Shown in pieces: positions 10,854 to 21,277 of a DNA stretch of 64,000 bases. A program made the translations under genes and the position numbers. The notes below the pieces were generated by a model. The model was not told where the DNA came from and did no database searches. It saw only the letters and a program-made list of their open reading frames with translations. The first letter of the stretch is position 1, and every line of letters starts with the position of its first letter. Source of the DNA: Chaetomium olivaceum (lineage: Eukaryota > Ascomycota > Sordariomycetes > Sordariales > Chaetomiaceae); contig JAYWVB010000033.1 of NCBI GenBank assembly GCA_039881045.1, positions 1-64,000 on the forward strand, given 5' to 3'.

Positions 10854-12275
10854 CTACATTTCGTAACTTGTCCCCCAGAAGTCTGGCTCAAAGCCGTCCG
10901 GCACACAAGCCAAGATATGAACTTGTATTAGCGGCCTGGCCGGCCAAAAATGGCTCGTAGTATATTTGAGGACTGTCTGTACCGCTTTCACCCATGGGTC
11001 ATCATCTACTCGGAACGGAAATCTAACGCGTCCCTTGAAATGGCTAGAAGAAGCCGTATAGAAGCTGGCCTTGCGCCCACGGAACTGAACCGAAGGCCTC
11101 CTACCAATTGCCTCATACTTGGACTTGGGCTTGATCGTGGGGTCAATCATGTAGATGATCTTGAGTCGGGGATAGCGGAATGGTAGACTCTCCAGGTTTC
11201 GTCTGAACTCGGCACACAGCGCTGGGTGGAGAGGATCGTTACTGATTGGGTTGTGATGGGCGTCAAAATGCCTGCACATGGCCGGATGCCATACCCCAGC
11301 CAGCGCCTCGCACTGCTCCAGGGCCGGGAGAAGCCCCCTTAACCCACTCACTCCAGTCGGCATCTCATTGTCGGATCTCACGGCCCCGATCCATTCCTCT
11401 CCTCCAGGGAACGGACCCAGGTGGTAGCCGGAGGAGCCCTGATGGCATGATCCCCAACGGTTTTGTCGGTGCCACTCGTACGATCCGTCGTCGTCGGTCC
11501 AGAACGGCCGCGTCTCCCGCGAGTCAATCGGCGAGCCATCAGCGCGGGTATTGATAAAGCAGCAAACATCACCCCTGCTCAAGCCAACCAACGTCTCATA
11601 GCCCGCCACCACTCTATTCCCATCCGCATCGTCTCCGCTACCACCACCGCTAGCCAGACGAGCGAGCACGTGCGCGGTAGTCTCGGCCTCGCGGCACGAG
11701 TTCATCACAGCGCCGCGGAACCAGCCGCCCGAGAACCGCGCGAGCGTGTCCGGCGCCTGCCCGGGCGGCATCAGCACGGTACGCGTCCACGCATGGTTCC
11801 GCACCACCTCCTCCGCTTCCGCGACCAGCGCCCGTCGCCCCACCGGATCTACTGCCATGGTGGCCTCCCAGTCGGCGCCGTACCGCGCCTTGAGATAGGT
11901 GGCCGCGCTAGTGAAGGGCGCTTCGGCGGGGAGCGTGTGGAAGGGGATGATGTGCAGCATGGGGACAGGTGGTGCCGGTGGCGTGGGTGGTGCGGGCCGG
12001 GTGTGGCGTGCTCTGCCCCATCCGCCGCTGCCTTCTCCTTTCCTGAGCATTGGTCTCGGTGTTCGTGTCGGTCTTGCTGGCTCCGGGGGCTTGGGTAGGC
12101 CGGTGCCGATCTCCTGGAGAATGGCGAAGGTCCAGATATGCGCGCGGATCTCGGTTGGAAAATACGGGAAGAGGGGGAAGCTGGAGAGGGTGGTTTTAGT
12201 CGGGTTTGGCTCTTTTGGTACGGGGAAAGCGTCGGCCGGCTCCATGTTGCGTTCCTCTGGTTCCGGGGACGTCAT
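10854..12275 (-). CDS. 2EXR-domain protein, copy A
   Basis: An intact single-exon 473-residue protein. Residues about 30-55 form a 2EXR domain (FPLFPYFPTEIRAHIWTFAI), the F-box-like short fungal domain with two EXR motifs. A Pro-rich linker follows, then a conserved region shared with copy B (MLHIIPFHTLP, FSGGWFRG, CREAETTAHVLARL, LSRGDVCCFINTRADGSP, LAGVWHPAMC, YPRLKIIYMIDP). The C-terminus is near GFEPDFWGTSYEM. No catalytic motif or membrane segment is evident. The molecular role of the family is not known; it is expanded in Pezizomycotina genomes. This looks like the intact parent of the pair. Confidence 0.8.
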   Translation of the reverse strand: MTSPEPEERNMEPADAFPVPKEPNPTKTTLSSFPLFPYFPTEIRAHIWTFAILQEIGTGLPKPPEPARPTRTPRPMLRKGEGSGGWGRARHTRPAPPTPPAPPVPMLHIIPFHTLPAEAPFTSAATYLKARYGADWEATMAVDPVGRRALVAEAEEVVRNHAWTRTVLMPPGQAPDTLARFSGGWFRGAVMNSCREAETTAHVLARLASGGGSGDDADGNRVVAGYETLVGLSRGDVCCFINTRADGSPIDSRETRPFWTDDDGSYEWHRQNRWGSCHQGSSGYHLGPFPGGEEWIGAVRSDNEMPTGVSGLRGLLPALEQCEALAGVWHPAMCRHFDAHHNPISNDPLHPALCAEFRRNLESLPFRYPRLKIIYMIDPTIKPKSKYEAIGRRPSVQFRGRKASFYTASSSHFKGRVRFPFRVDDDPWVKAVQTVLKYTTSHFWPARPLIQVHILACVPDGFEPDFWGTSYEM

Positions 12276-12796
12276 ATTGGCGGGTGGAAGTTGTATAGGT
12301 GTTGAGACTTGGTTAAGTTGCGAATGGGCTTTGGAGTTGGACTGGATTTAATTTGGGTTTAGGTTGGCCTTGGAAAAACAATTGCTATTAAATATCCCAG
12401 CATATGAACACAACCAGTGTGTAACAACACCCGACCTGTTCTGAATTTCTGGTCGGGCGTTGTTCACAAAATGATATTGTTTGTAACGGGCTGTGCCCGA
12501 GGTGGGCCTCGGTAACCCTCGGCCAGCTCACGTACAAGCACGATCCACCGAACCCCTGGATGAAGCTATTCCCAGTTGCCCCACAGCACACCGAACATTC
12601 TAGCAATGCGCTCGGGCCACCGCACTCGCGATCATAAAGCAGCCACGAGCTGCCAGACTCCCTCATCTTTCCTTTTCTTCTTCAAGCTTAGTGTACTCGT
12701 AGAGTCGTCACCAGATAGTTGCAATATACTCCTGGAACCGTTACATTGTTCAATCCACTGCTCCACGCTAACTCTCTTTGACTTCCAATCCCACTC
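12276..12796. other. Intergenic region between 2EXR copy A and P450
   Basis: About 520 bp. The part 12365-12480 is the copy A version of the duplicated promoter. The middle (about 12480-12750) has no counterpart in the copy B duplicate, so it was either lost there or inserted here. No gene was recognised in it. Confidence 0.6.
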
Positions 12797-14618
12797 TTAG
12801 TCCTTACGTAGACTAACACGAGCGAGTAAGTTGCAGCCAGCCTTGATTCCGATTCCAAAATCATCCCTCTCAAATTCAAAATCAGCTGCCGTGGCACCCT
12901 CGATCCCAAAATCAAAGCGCTGAACAAGGGCAGCAAGAGCCACATACATCTCAGCCCAGGCCAGACTAATATTGTTGTCAGCACGATACCAAACAGAAAC
13001 AAGCAGTACCTATAGCCCCCGGCCATGGAAGCAAAAAAAAAAAGAAAGAAAATAAAAAAGAAAAAGGAGAAAAAAGGAAAAAGAGCAGGAAAAAAAGAAA
13101 AGAAACTCACTGCATCCCCAAACAAACCCTCGTCCCCCTCGAAAACGGCGCGAACAATCTCCTCTTCCCCCCCTCCCCCACCTTCTCATCCATCATCCAC
13201 CGCCCCGGATCAAACCGCATCGGATCCGGGTACAGCGTCTCATCAGTATGCATCAGCAGCACCGTCATACCGACGGGTGTCCCCGCCGGAATCCGCCAGT
13301 CACCATAGAAGAGGTCCTTGTCGCTGATGCGCGCTGCACGCGTGCCGATGGCCGGGCTGAGGCGCAGACCCTCTGTGAGGACGGCGGTGAGGTAGGGGAG
13401 TTGTTGGAGAGTTTTGAGGGGCGGGGTGTGGTGGGTTGGGTTGTTTCCAGCAGGACTGGAAGGGGTTGTGGTGGCGGCGGCGGCAGAGTCGAGCTCTTGC
13501 CGGAGTCGGTTGAGGATGGTTGGGTTGGTGAAGACGTGGAAGAAGATCAGGCGGAGGGCGCTGGCGGTTGTTTCGTAGCCGGCGGCGCTTACCGTGCCTA
13601 CTTCTTGTCGGATGCGGGCAAAAGTCTTGCCGGCGGGTGGGAGGCTGGAGTGGACGATGGCGTGGACGAGGGTGTTTTGCAGTTTGGGGTCGGGGGATGA
13701 GGATGTCACGGCGGTTAGGGTCTCTCGCGTGTCACGTTCAAATTGCTGTTGCTCGTGAGTTAGAAACTAATACCCCTTTTTGAGTTACCATGGGAGTAAC
13801 CTGCCTTGAGATAGCGGAGAAAGGACTGCATGCCCTCGCCGGCCATCTTGCTGATCCAGTCCATGGGCATCGCCCTGAGCGCCGGACCATACCAGGGTAT
13901 AAACTTGGTCGTACGCCAGAAGTTTCCTGTACCAAGCGATGCAACTGATAAGCCGTAACTGAAGTCCTGCGAGTCTAGGTCGTTGTATTTCTTGCCCAAG
14001 ATGAACTCGTTCGCAATATCCCGGACCAAAGCCCCCGTGGCTGCCCCTAGGTTGAAAGTAGTTCCAGCAAATCCAGCAATGCGCTCGCAGAACTTGTCCA
14101 CATTTTTAAGGATTATATCCTGTCGAGCATCAATCTTGGCCTTTGAGAATAGGGGTGCTATGGCGCTGCGGTACGCCTTGTGGGCGTCATGGTCTGATCC
14201 GAAGGCGGTTGAATCCCGGGCGCCAAAGGCATCATAAGTCCAAGCATACTTGTCCCAACGACCGTTCATGCGGTAGAGCACCTCGAAAAAGTCCGGGTCA
14301 ATGATATGAAGCTCATGGGGGCTGATACGGATGATGGGGCCTACATGAAGTGAGTTCTCAACATAGACTGAATAGGGGGCGGGGAGGTATCCTTATCCTA
14401 CCGTATTGCTTGTGCAACTCCTTGATTTTGGGGGTGTACTGCCCACGCTTGACGAGATCATAGTAACCCTCATACCAACGTGAAACGGCTGCCAGTTTGG
14501 GGCCAGGAAACCGAGCAAGGGGGTGAAGAAACAGACGGTAGAAGCCAAGAGTCACGTAGTAGATGAGAAATGCCCCAACGAGATGGCTCCAGGAAACAAG
14601 GCTGCCAACAGATTCCAT
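12797..14618 (-). CDS. Cytochrome P450 monooxygenase (trichodiene-oxygenase-like)
   Basis: A heme-thiolate monooxygenase with an N-terminal ER anchor (LVGAFLIYYVTLGFYRLFL, residues about 15-33) and PLARFPGPKLAAVSRWYE. Exons are 14402-14618, 13805-14340, 13111-13745 and 12797-12965, giving 518 residues with consistent phases. Motifs: I-helix AAGYETTASAL, ExxR in EGLRLSP, and heme loop FSRGTRVCLGMH. HELHIIDPDFFEVLYR is typical of proteins annotated as trichodiene oxygenase (CYP58-like), though the substrate here is unknown. The second intron (59 bp, 13746-13804) appears to start with GC instead of GT. The third contains a long T/C-rich stretch. The upstream in-frame ATG at 14681 is less likely than 14618. 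Confidence 0.85.
13027..13108. repeat. Long purine (A-rich) low-complexity tract inside a P450 intron
   Basis: About 80 bp of almost only A and G on the plus strand, which is a T/C tract in the transcript. It lies in the P450 intron 12966-13110, just inside the donor site. It creates spurious Lys-rich and Phe-rich open frames that are not genes. Confidence 0.85.
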
Positions 14619-15661
14619 TATTGCCGGGTGAAGTGACGTATCGCAACTTGCGTCAAGTAACAGTGAAAAGAAGAATAACACTGGTTATATACTCGATACG
14701 TAGTCTGACTTGTGTGAGTATGCAAGACAGCGAGGGGTTGATTTCGTATACCCGGTTGGAGCATGCGGCCAACGCCTCGGAAGTTAGTGCGCAATTGGGT
14801 GAGACCGTGAGACGCAATCACGCAGAGGGATAACTAACCGTTAGTTGCATCATTGCATTGGCTGCAGGCTTCCCGAGTGTCGGGGACATCTTTACCTGAC
14901 GAGCCTAGCGCTGACGAAGCACCACACGGCCAGACTGGGTCTTTTCCGAGACACAATTCTTGAATCACTCATCACACACACCACATAGTAAGGGGGGCTA
15001 CCTTCAACCTGCCAGTGCCAAAGTGTTCATTGATCATTCATTAAGATTACGCCTACAGACCCCAAACCAACGGCCCCATGCGTCCCGCCTGATCCATGCG
15101 CGCCAGCCAGAGCGATTCATACCAAACAAACATAGTATACCCATACACGCAGAACGCCTCGCATTGCTGCCACCTACCCACCCGCTCCCGCCGATCCATC
15201 CGTCCATCCGTCCATCCATCCATCCTGGACCTTCCGTCATCCCGTATCATCACTCTCAAAAGGCAACCAACTCCCGGAACCCGCAACCAACCCGTTTCCA
15301 AGCTCTGCCAACCTAGTAGTACTTGTGATCCAGTGCAGTTGCTCCTGTTTGCCTACCCCGTGTCCTTCCTTCGGCTAACACTCAGAAATGGGCCACTGTG
15401 TCGGCAATCCGAGTCCCGCCCCGATTAAACTCATACAGAAGAAAACAAAGAAAAACAATAGCAAAAGAAATTAGATATAAAGTCCACGAAACCCAACCCA
15501 GCGCGTACACCCCACCCCAACTGGTAGGAAAAACGGGGAGGGAGAGACCCCCAAAAGGACGGACGACGATCCATCCCTCATGACGAGTACCCCCTCCGCC
15601 GATTCCCAGCCCTCCAAAAGCCCGGCATGCCACACGCCACCACCGCAACCCCCAACGCGCT
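14619..15661. other. Intergenic region between P450 start and ArfGAP end
   Basis: About 1 kb holding the P450 promoter and the 3' flank of the ArfGAP gene. A CCAT/CCGT tetranucleotide tract is at 15191-15231. No coding region or RNA was recognised. Confidence 0.5.
15191..15231. repeat. CCAT/CCGT tetranucleotide microsatellite
   Basis: Tandem CCAT and CCGT units in intergenic DNA, giving a spurious Trp/Met/Asp/Gly-rich frame on the minus strand. Confidence 0.75.
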
Positions 15662-18600
15662 CTAGCGTTCCGGGATGGGCGTCTTGGCTAGCCTCCCGCC
15701 GGCGCTGACCCGCTTCTGCAGCCGCGCGTCGCGCTCGCGCTGTAGCTTATCGTTCTGGCCCGACATGGCAGTGGCAGCCCCCGGCGAGTCATACGAGCCG
15801 GACGCCTCGATGGCTGCCTTGCGGCCGCGCTTCATCTCAATGTAGGCCTGCGCCGCCAGGCTGAGCGGGACCTGAGGCAGCGAGTCGGGGATCTCGGCGC
15901 CGTTTTGGATGAGGAGTTCGGCGACTGGGAAGGGTACCACACGGTCGACAGTCGTGGTTGGAGGGGCCAATGCCTGCGTTGGCAATGGCGAGGGCGGTGC
16001 CGGGTCTGCGGCCGCGAGAGCTAGGTAAACGGCGTGTGTGCCGCGCGATTTGTCGGTGACATTGGGGCTCGCGCGCAGGGCTAAGGCATATAGAATCTGT
16101 TGGATCTCGTTGCGCTTGATGCCGGCCAAGAGAGTGTCTTCTGGTGTGCCAAATCTTGAGAGTGTCGCCGAGATCGGCTCGACGTATAGCCGTTCGACGT
16201 ACTTTGCATTGATGAACCTGAGTCTCTGCTCCCGGTTTGCCTGAGCCGTGAGTTTTCCGGCTGGGTCTAACCTGGCTTCGAACACCATGTTGGACACTCT
16301 ATTCCCAACAAGGAGAAGCAGCTCAATGATATCGGGCGTGAATGAGGTCGTGTCGAGTGTAAGCGACCGGACCTTGCTGACGTGTGTTCCTAGGGACCGG
16401 TGGATGCCGCTGCACTCGATACAGACAATGATGGCGAGGTTGAGTGAAACCCACTCAACTTTGTTGCTGGACCCGCAGTCGGCGCACCAGCAGTTGCCTT
16501 GGTCGTTCTCACGCAGCATCTGTAGGAGCTTGTCGGGCTTGTCTTCAAAACTGCTGCCGCGCGAAGTGCTAGGCCGGGCGCCAACGGTCGTTCGTCGGAA
16601 GGGGATGGCGCTTGAGTGACTAGCATGTCCGACAGACGAGCTCTTGCCGACCAGCATGGAGCCAATATCGACTCCATTGAAACCCAGGTCCGCGTGGGCC
16701 GTCGATGGCTTGTCTTTGAACGTCCGGCCCTCGACGGCGCTCTGTAGCGCATTATTGATGGCCATAATCCAACTATTCATATCCTCTTCCGATGTTGCTT
16801 GGTAGACCCGTTTATACTGAGGTGTGATCACTTCAAAGCAGAAGCGGCGGTCCGCGTTTCTGGCCTCCCGGACCGAAGCAAGGCGTAGGTCAATGGGTTC
16901 CATGTGCAGATCGAGCTTCTGCTTCCAGTTGCTGTACTCAGACAGCTTTCCTTGGTCAAGGACAATCCAAAATCTACCAGGCTGTTAGTGAGAAGCAAAT
17001 AATTATAGCAGAGTTGGGACCATACTTGTGCCAGCCCTGTTTGTTCAGGTTCCGTGGATCAACATGACCTCCGGGGCGGTTCAACGCCCAAAGCAGGCCT
17101 TCTTTTCTGTTCGAGGAATCCTTGTCGGATTGCGCCGCCTGGTTGAGATCCCGCTCCTCCAGATCACGGATGCCCTTGAACTTGTTGCTCTGGACCGGGC
17201 TGCCAACAGAACCATGCTGCTGACTGAGGCTGCCGGGTGATCTTGATAGGTCACCAACGCTGGGCGAACCGCTCGAGTTTATGGAGCGCGTTGGCCTAAG
17301 CTGTGACCCGGTGCTGTCCGCCCGACCCATTTCCGTGTCCGAGTTCGACTGAGTGCCGTTCGGGTGGGTCGCAACAGGATTGGGTCCCGGGGCAGCAGAG
17401 GGAGCCTCAGGTTCCGTGTACGCGAGACTGCCCTTCTCAAGAAGCCTTCTCTTTTCCTCTCTTTCGACACGTTGATATTGATACTCCTTGTCTGCCTCGT
17501 GGACTTCGGAGGATAGCGCTTCGAGTTGCGGGAGGAGGTCGTCAACCTTCTTCGCGGCCCGGAGGAAGTACCTCGCTTGCGCGTCCGCATATTTGGTAAG
17601 GTGCGACAAGACTTCTTGCTCTTTGCGGCCCGCCTGAGAGGTCCTGCATAAATGACGAATAATCGAACCGCTTGAGCTCAAAATTTCTGCGCTTTGTCTG
17701 GTACTTGGAGTCGCTCTGCTTTGCCTTGACGGAGTCATGCCGCTGCCCGAGGTACCGACTGACGTATGCATAAAACTCCTTGCTTTCCTCTTCAAAGTCT
17801 CGCTTTTTGGCCTCGGCCTGCTTGATGTCCATCTGATAGAGCTTGTTTACCGGATCGATGACGATCTTTTGCAGGTTGATGGTGTTTTGCCGCTCGTACA
17901 ATAAGATCTCGCGGGCAATCTTGTCAAAGTAGTGTTCGATGGCAGGTTGGACGGCGTTTGCGTTAGTGGCTGAGACCTCCTTGAGGGCGTCCATAAAGGA
18001 CGCAAACGCGTCGTTGGCCTCTTGTTGCGACTGGTGCACATATTCGGCCTTCTTGATCAATCGCTTCATCTGCATCCGCATGTTGCCTGTCTTCTGCTCT
18101 AACGCCTTCATGGTGGCCCGGAAAACTGGCCCATCATCCGACATGGACATATCTTCTGCCGGTCGAGGGCATGAGACATCGACCTTGATGGGCTCCTTTA
18201 GGGCTGGCAACGCAGATGGCAGTGCACTAATCGGATCGCCGAGGCCCTGTTGGGGTGAAACCACCTCCTCATGTTCCGGGATGGTACTAATTTGGGACTC
18301 GAGCGATTGTGCAGACACGACGCGGACCTTCGGGGGAGCGCTAAGGAGTGGAGGGGTAGGGGAATTAGGTTGGCTCAGATAAGGTGAGGTGTCTAACACA
18401 TATGTAAGTACAGCTTTACGGCCGAGAGGGCTTGCGGAGAGGCACCTACTTGCAACATAGAACGAGAAGCTGGCCAAGGTTATCAGCCGGTGGGCCCGCT
18501 GGTCGTACTCGACAAACTGCACATATATATTAGCCCATTGTACAGCACGGAACAGTTGGAGAGGGACACCAACACTGCAAGTATTCCTCCAGCCGCCGCC

Positions 18601-19418
18601 CCGGTCCTCGGCCTGCTTGGGTGGTTTCCAGCGCCATGTCCAATCAAAAGTCACGGAAGAGCTACCGTCCGTCGAGTAGCTACCAACAAGAGCGACATTC
18701 GCATTCTTGTGAAGGTTTGGGTCGGCGTGGAACTCGCGAGTCACCAGGTTCTCGACTTCGCGGGGTGTCGACGCGAACACAAAGGTCAGGCCGTTGAGTT
18801 GGGTGTTCGACGTAGCTACCGCATCAACACCACCTGCTGGACTCTGGACACCATTCTGCGTCTGGCGAATGACGAAGCTGAAGGTGAAGACGAGCTCATC
18901 TTCGTTGGAGAGCTTCAGTAGGAAAGCGGGACCAGAACTCGAACCGGTTGACTCGGCATCCTGCAACAATACCATTAGACACCATTACTGGGGCCTAGAG
19001 ACAGCAACCCTGAGGGAGGACTGAGCCACTCACTAGAACGAACTCAACGGGGGTAGAGTCGCCAGATGTCCTCGATGCGGATACTCTTGTAGCCGGAAAT
19101 GCATTCGGAACGATGTTTATTGGGGCACGACGTTTCGGACTAGTGATGACAGCGGAGGAGATGGATACTGCGAGCAGGAGGAGTTAGTATCAAGGCTTCA
19201 ATTTGCGCAAAGCAAAGCACAGCACAGCAAGCGCACTACGCACGCTTCGACAGGCAGTCGGTTGCGCAAGGCGCATTCAATTACGCGCTGAGCATTGCAC
19301 AGACCGGGGGATCGCTCTGCTGAGTCGCACGGCGGGGAAAACCACAAAACTTACAGCGATTCTGATCTCTAAGATAGAGAGGTGCGCCCTCATCGGGCAC
19401 GCTGCTAACGTTGCCCAT
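15662..19418 (-). CDS. BAR-PH-ArfGAP protein (Csx2/ACAP type), one-base frame break
   Basis: A GTPase-activating protein for Arf, acting in membrane traffic. Exons: 19355-19418, 19034-19167, 18450-18960, 17026-18392 and 15662-16973. Introns of 52-187 bp have clean splice sites and phases. The protein starts MGNVSSVPDEGAPLYL. It has an N-terminal beta-rich region, a BAR domain (about 320-560), a disordered Ser/Pro segment, and a PH domain (about 680-770, GWHKFWIVLDQGKL). The ArfGAP zinc finger follows (CADC ... CIECSGIHRSLGTHVSKV, about 840-960) with the arginine finger of IHR. The C-terminus may hold degenerate ankyrin-like repeats. The frame breaks at about 17636: GGCGGG should be GGCGG to read SGGRKEQEVLSHLTK. 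Removing one G gives exactly 3387 nt (1128 residues), so this is probably a consensus error. Confidence 0.88.
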
Positions 19419-21277
19419 CTCGGCGCCGAGGATGCTGGGAACGGGCACCGATTATCGGCAGGGTGGGAGGAGATGTTTAAATCGGTTGATGGCAGTCGGC
19501 AGTGGTCGAAATCCAAACGAAGTTCTAGGTTGGCGACTGGCGGCGGTTCGCAGCGGCGCAGCGGGGTTGCCTGCTCAATTCAGATGCAGGCTGGCAGGGG
19601 CATTCGGGACACGCAACACGGCCTCCTGAAACCCTGCAGGCCCCCAGGCCAGGTGCGCCCTGTAACGGTCGCTTGGGTAAAGCCCCTGTAATTCACAAGA
19701 TCCACCCAGACACTGGGAGAGCAGTTGGGGTTCCATACACACCAGACGCCAACCACCCAACCTCCATCCCACTAGAAACCATCCATCCAACCATCTCTCT
19801 TGAAGTCTTCTTTCCGTCTCTCTTCATCATCATCTGATGTCTGAGCCTGTGCCCCATGTTAGGAACTCCAGGTTACTCCACAGTGGTAATACATTCTGGA
19901 ATTTGCTGTCCGGGCAATACGAATACACACATTGGATATCTCCCTTCCGTACGCCCCAGCCACAGCCACGAGGCGAAACGTCAGCTCGGGCTTGCGAGGA
20001 ATGGCCCGTGGCACGGGGGTGCTAAATCGGTCGTGTGAACTTTTAGCGTGCTGACAAGAAACCGGATGACGTCTTTACAATCAACGTCATCTCGGCGGAT
20101 AAAATAACCCATTGGAGTCACAAGATGGCAAAGCCAAAGAGAGACTCGTTCTATCCTAGGAACCTCTATTCCCCGTGTTGTCTTTTCAGTCTTACTCTGA
20201 GCACCTGGTAATTACAGCGGGCTCACATCTTTCCTCTTGTCCAGTGCGGGGCGTTCGTATTCCCACTTCAAAGCCGAGAAAAGATGGAATTCCATGACCC
20301 CACGTGAGTCTTCATCGCTGGCCATTCTATTTCGGGACCATCCACTGCCGGTCTTTGACAACAATTCGCTGTTGGGAAAGACAGATTCATTCCACAACTC
20401 GGAAAGTTCCGAAGCGTACTAGATTATGATACTTATCGAAAGTATTTAACCGCCAGTTCTAGTACGAAGACAAGCATTGTACTATGGAAACTTGTTGAGA
20501 CTGACATGAGAAAAGGCCAGCTTTTTCGAGGACAAGGAATTGGGGACTTCGACTTGACTCGGGGTATTTCCCATGTTGTCGAGGTCAGGCATGTATCGAG
20601 GTACCCAGAAGCGCAGGGATGATGTACCGACCTACCGATGTATCATCGTTTTGACTGCTTACCCTTACCCTTACCGTGCCCACTTACGTGCATGGACCAA
20701 ATTCCCGATCTGAGTCGTAAGATGGCTTCCCGCGAAGATTTGGCAACTTACTAGACTCGAGGTAGATACCTATTCCTCTCCTGGCTCGAGGTACAGCGGA
20801 TATGCGTGTATGTGGGCGGGGGTTGTACGCACAATGGTGAAACTTGTTAGCGCTGTTACGAGGTGCTCCATAGCGCGCAACATCCCTGCCCACTCAACGA
20901 ACCCCGAGACCTGACCCCTCCACTTCGGTTGGTGGCCCAGAAACCCCATCCAACAGCGGTATGCAAAGAGGCGTATGACGTCCCTGGTCCAACCTCCCCT
21001 AAACGCCAATCTCTTCGATTTCATCCCTTCTTTGTCGCCAGCCACGATCTGGCAGCAAGCCCCAGCGCGCCTTGTTTGGAGTTGTTCTTGCCTGACCTTG
21101 TGGTGGTGTTTTTGCAGCCCTTGTGCGCTCGCTTTCGTCAGTGCGCGGGTGCTTTGACTGCAGCTCCTGCTGGCGCCATGACGACGGGCGCTTGACGTCG
21201 GCCGACCATCGCCCAACAACAACAGCCCCGCCCGACTTCCGACTCCGGGCGCCAACAACCCCGTGTGTGTTGTCGAC
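19419..21277. other. Divergent intergenic region of ArfGAP and Munc13-like genes
   Basis: About 1.86 kb between two divergent starts. Open frames up to 170 codons are present but have no family features, splice signals or codon pattern to support them. A short TTACCC/CTTACC run at about 20658-20676 is noted and dismissed as a telomere repeat. It probably contains two promoters with long 5' leaders. Confidence 0.5.

Noticed and set aside
13027..13125. Lys-rich and Phe-rich open frames
   Set aside because: They are read from the polypurine tract inside a P450 intron.
20658..20676. TTACCC-like repeat resembling a telomere motif
   Set aside because: The unit is CTTACC/CCCTTA, not CCCTAA or TTAGGG, it is only about three units long, and it lies between housekeeping genes.
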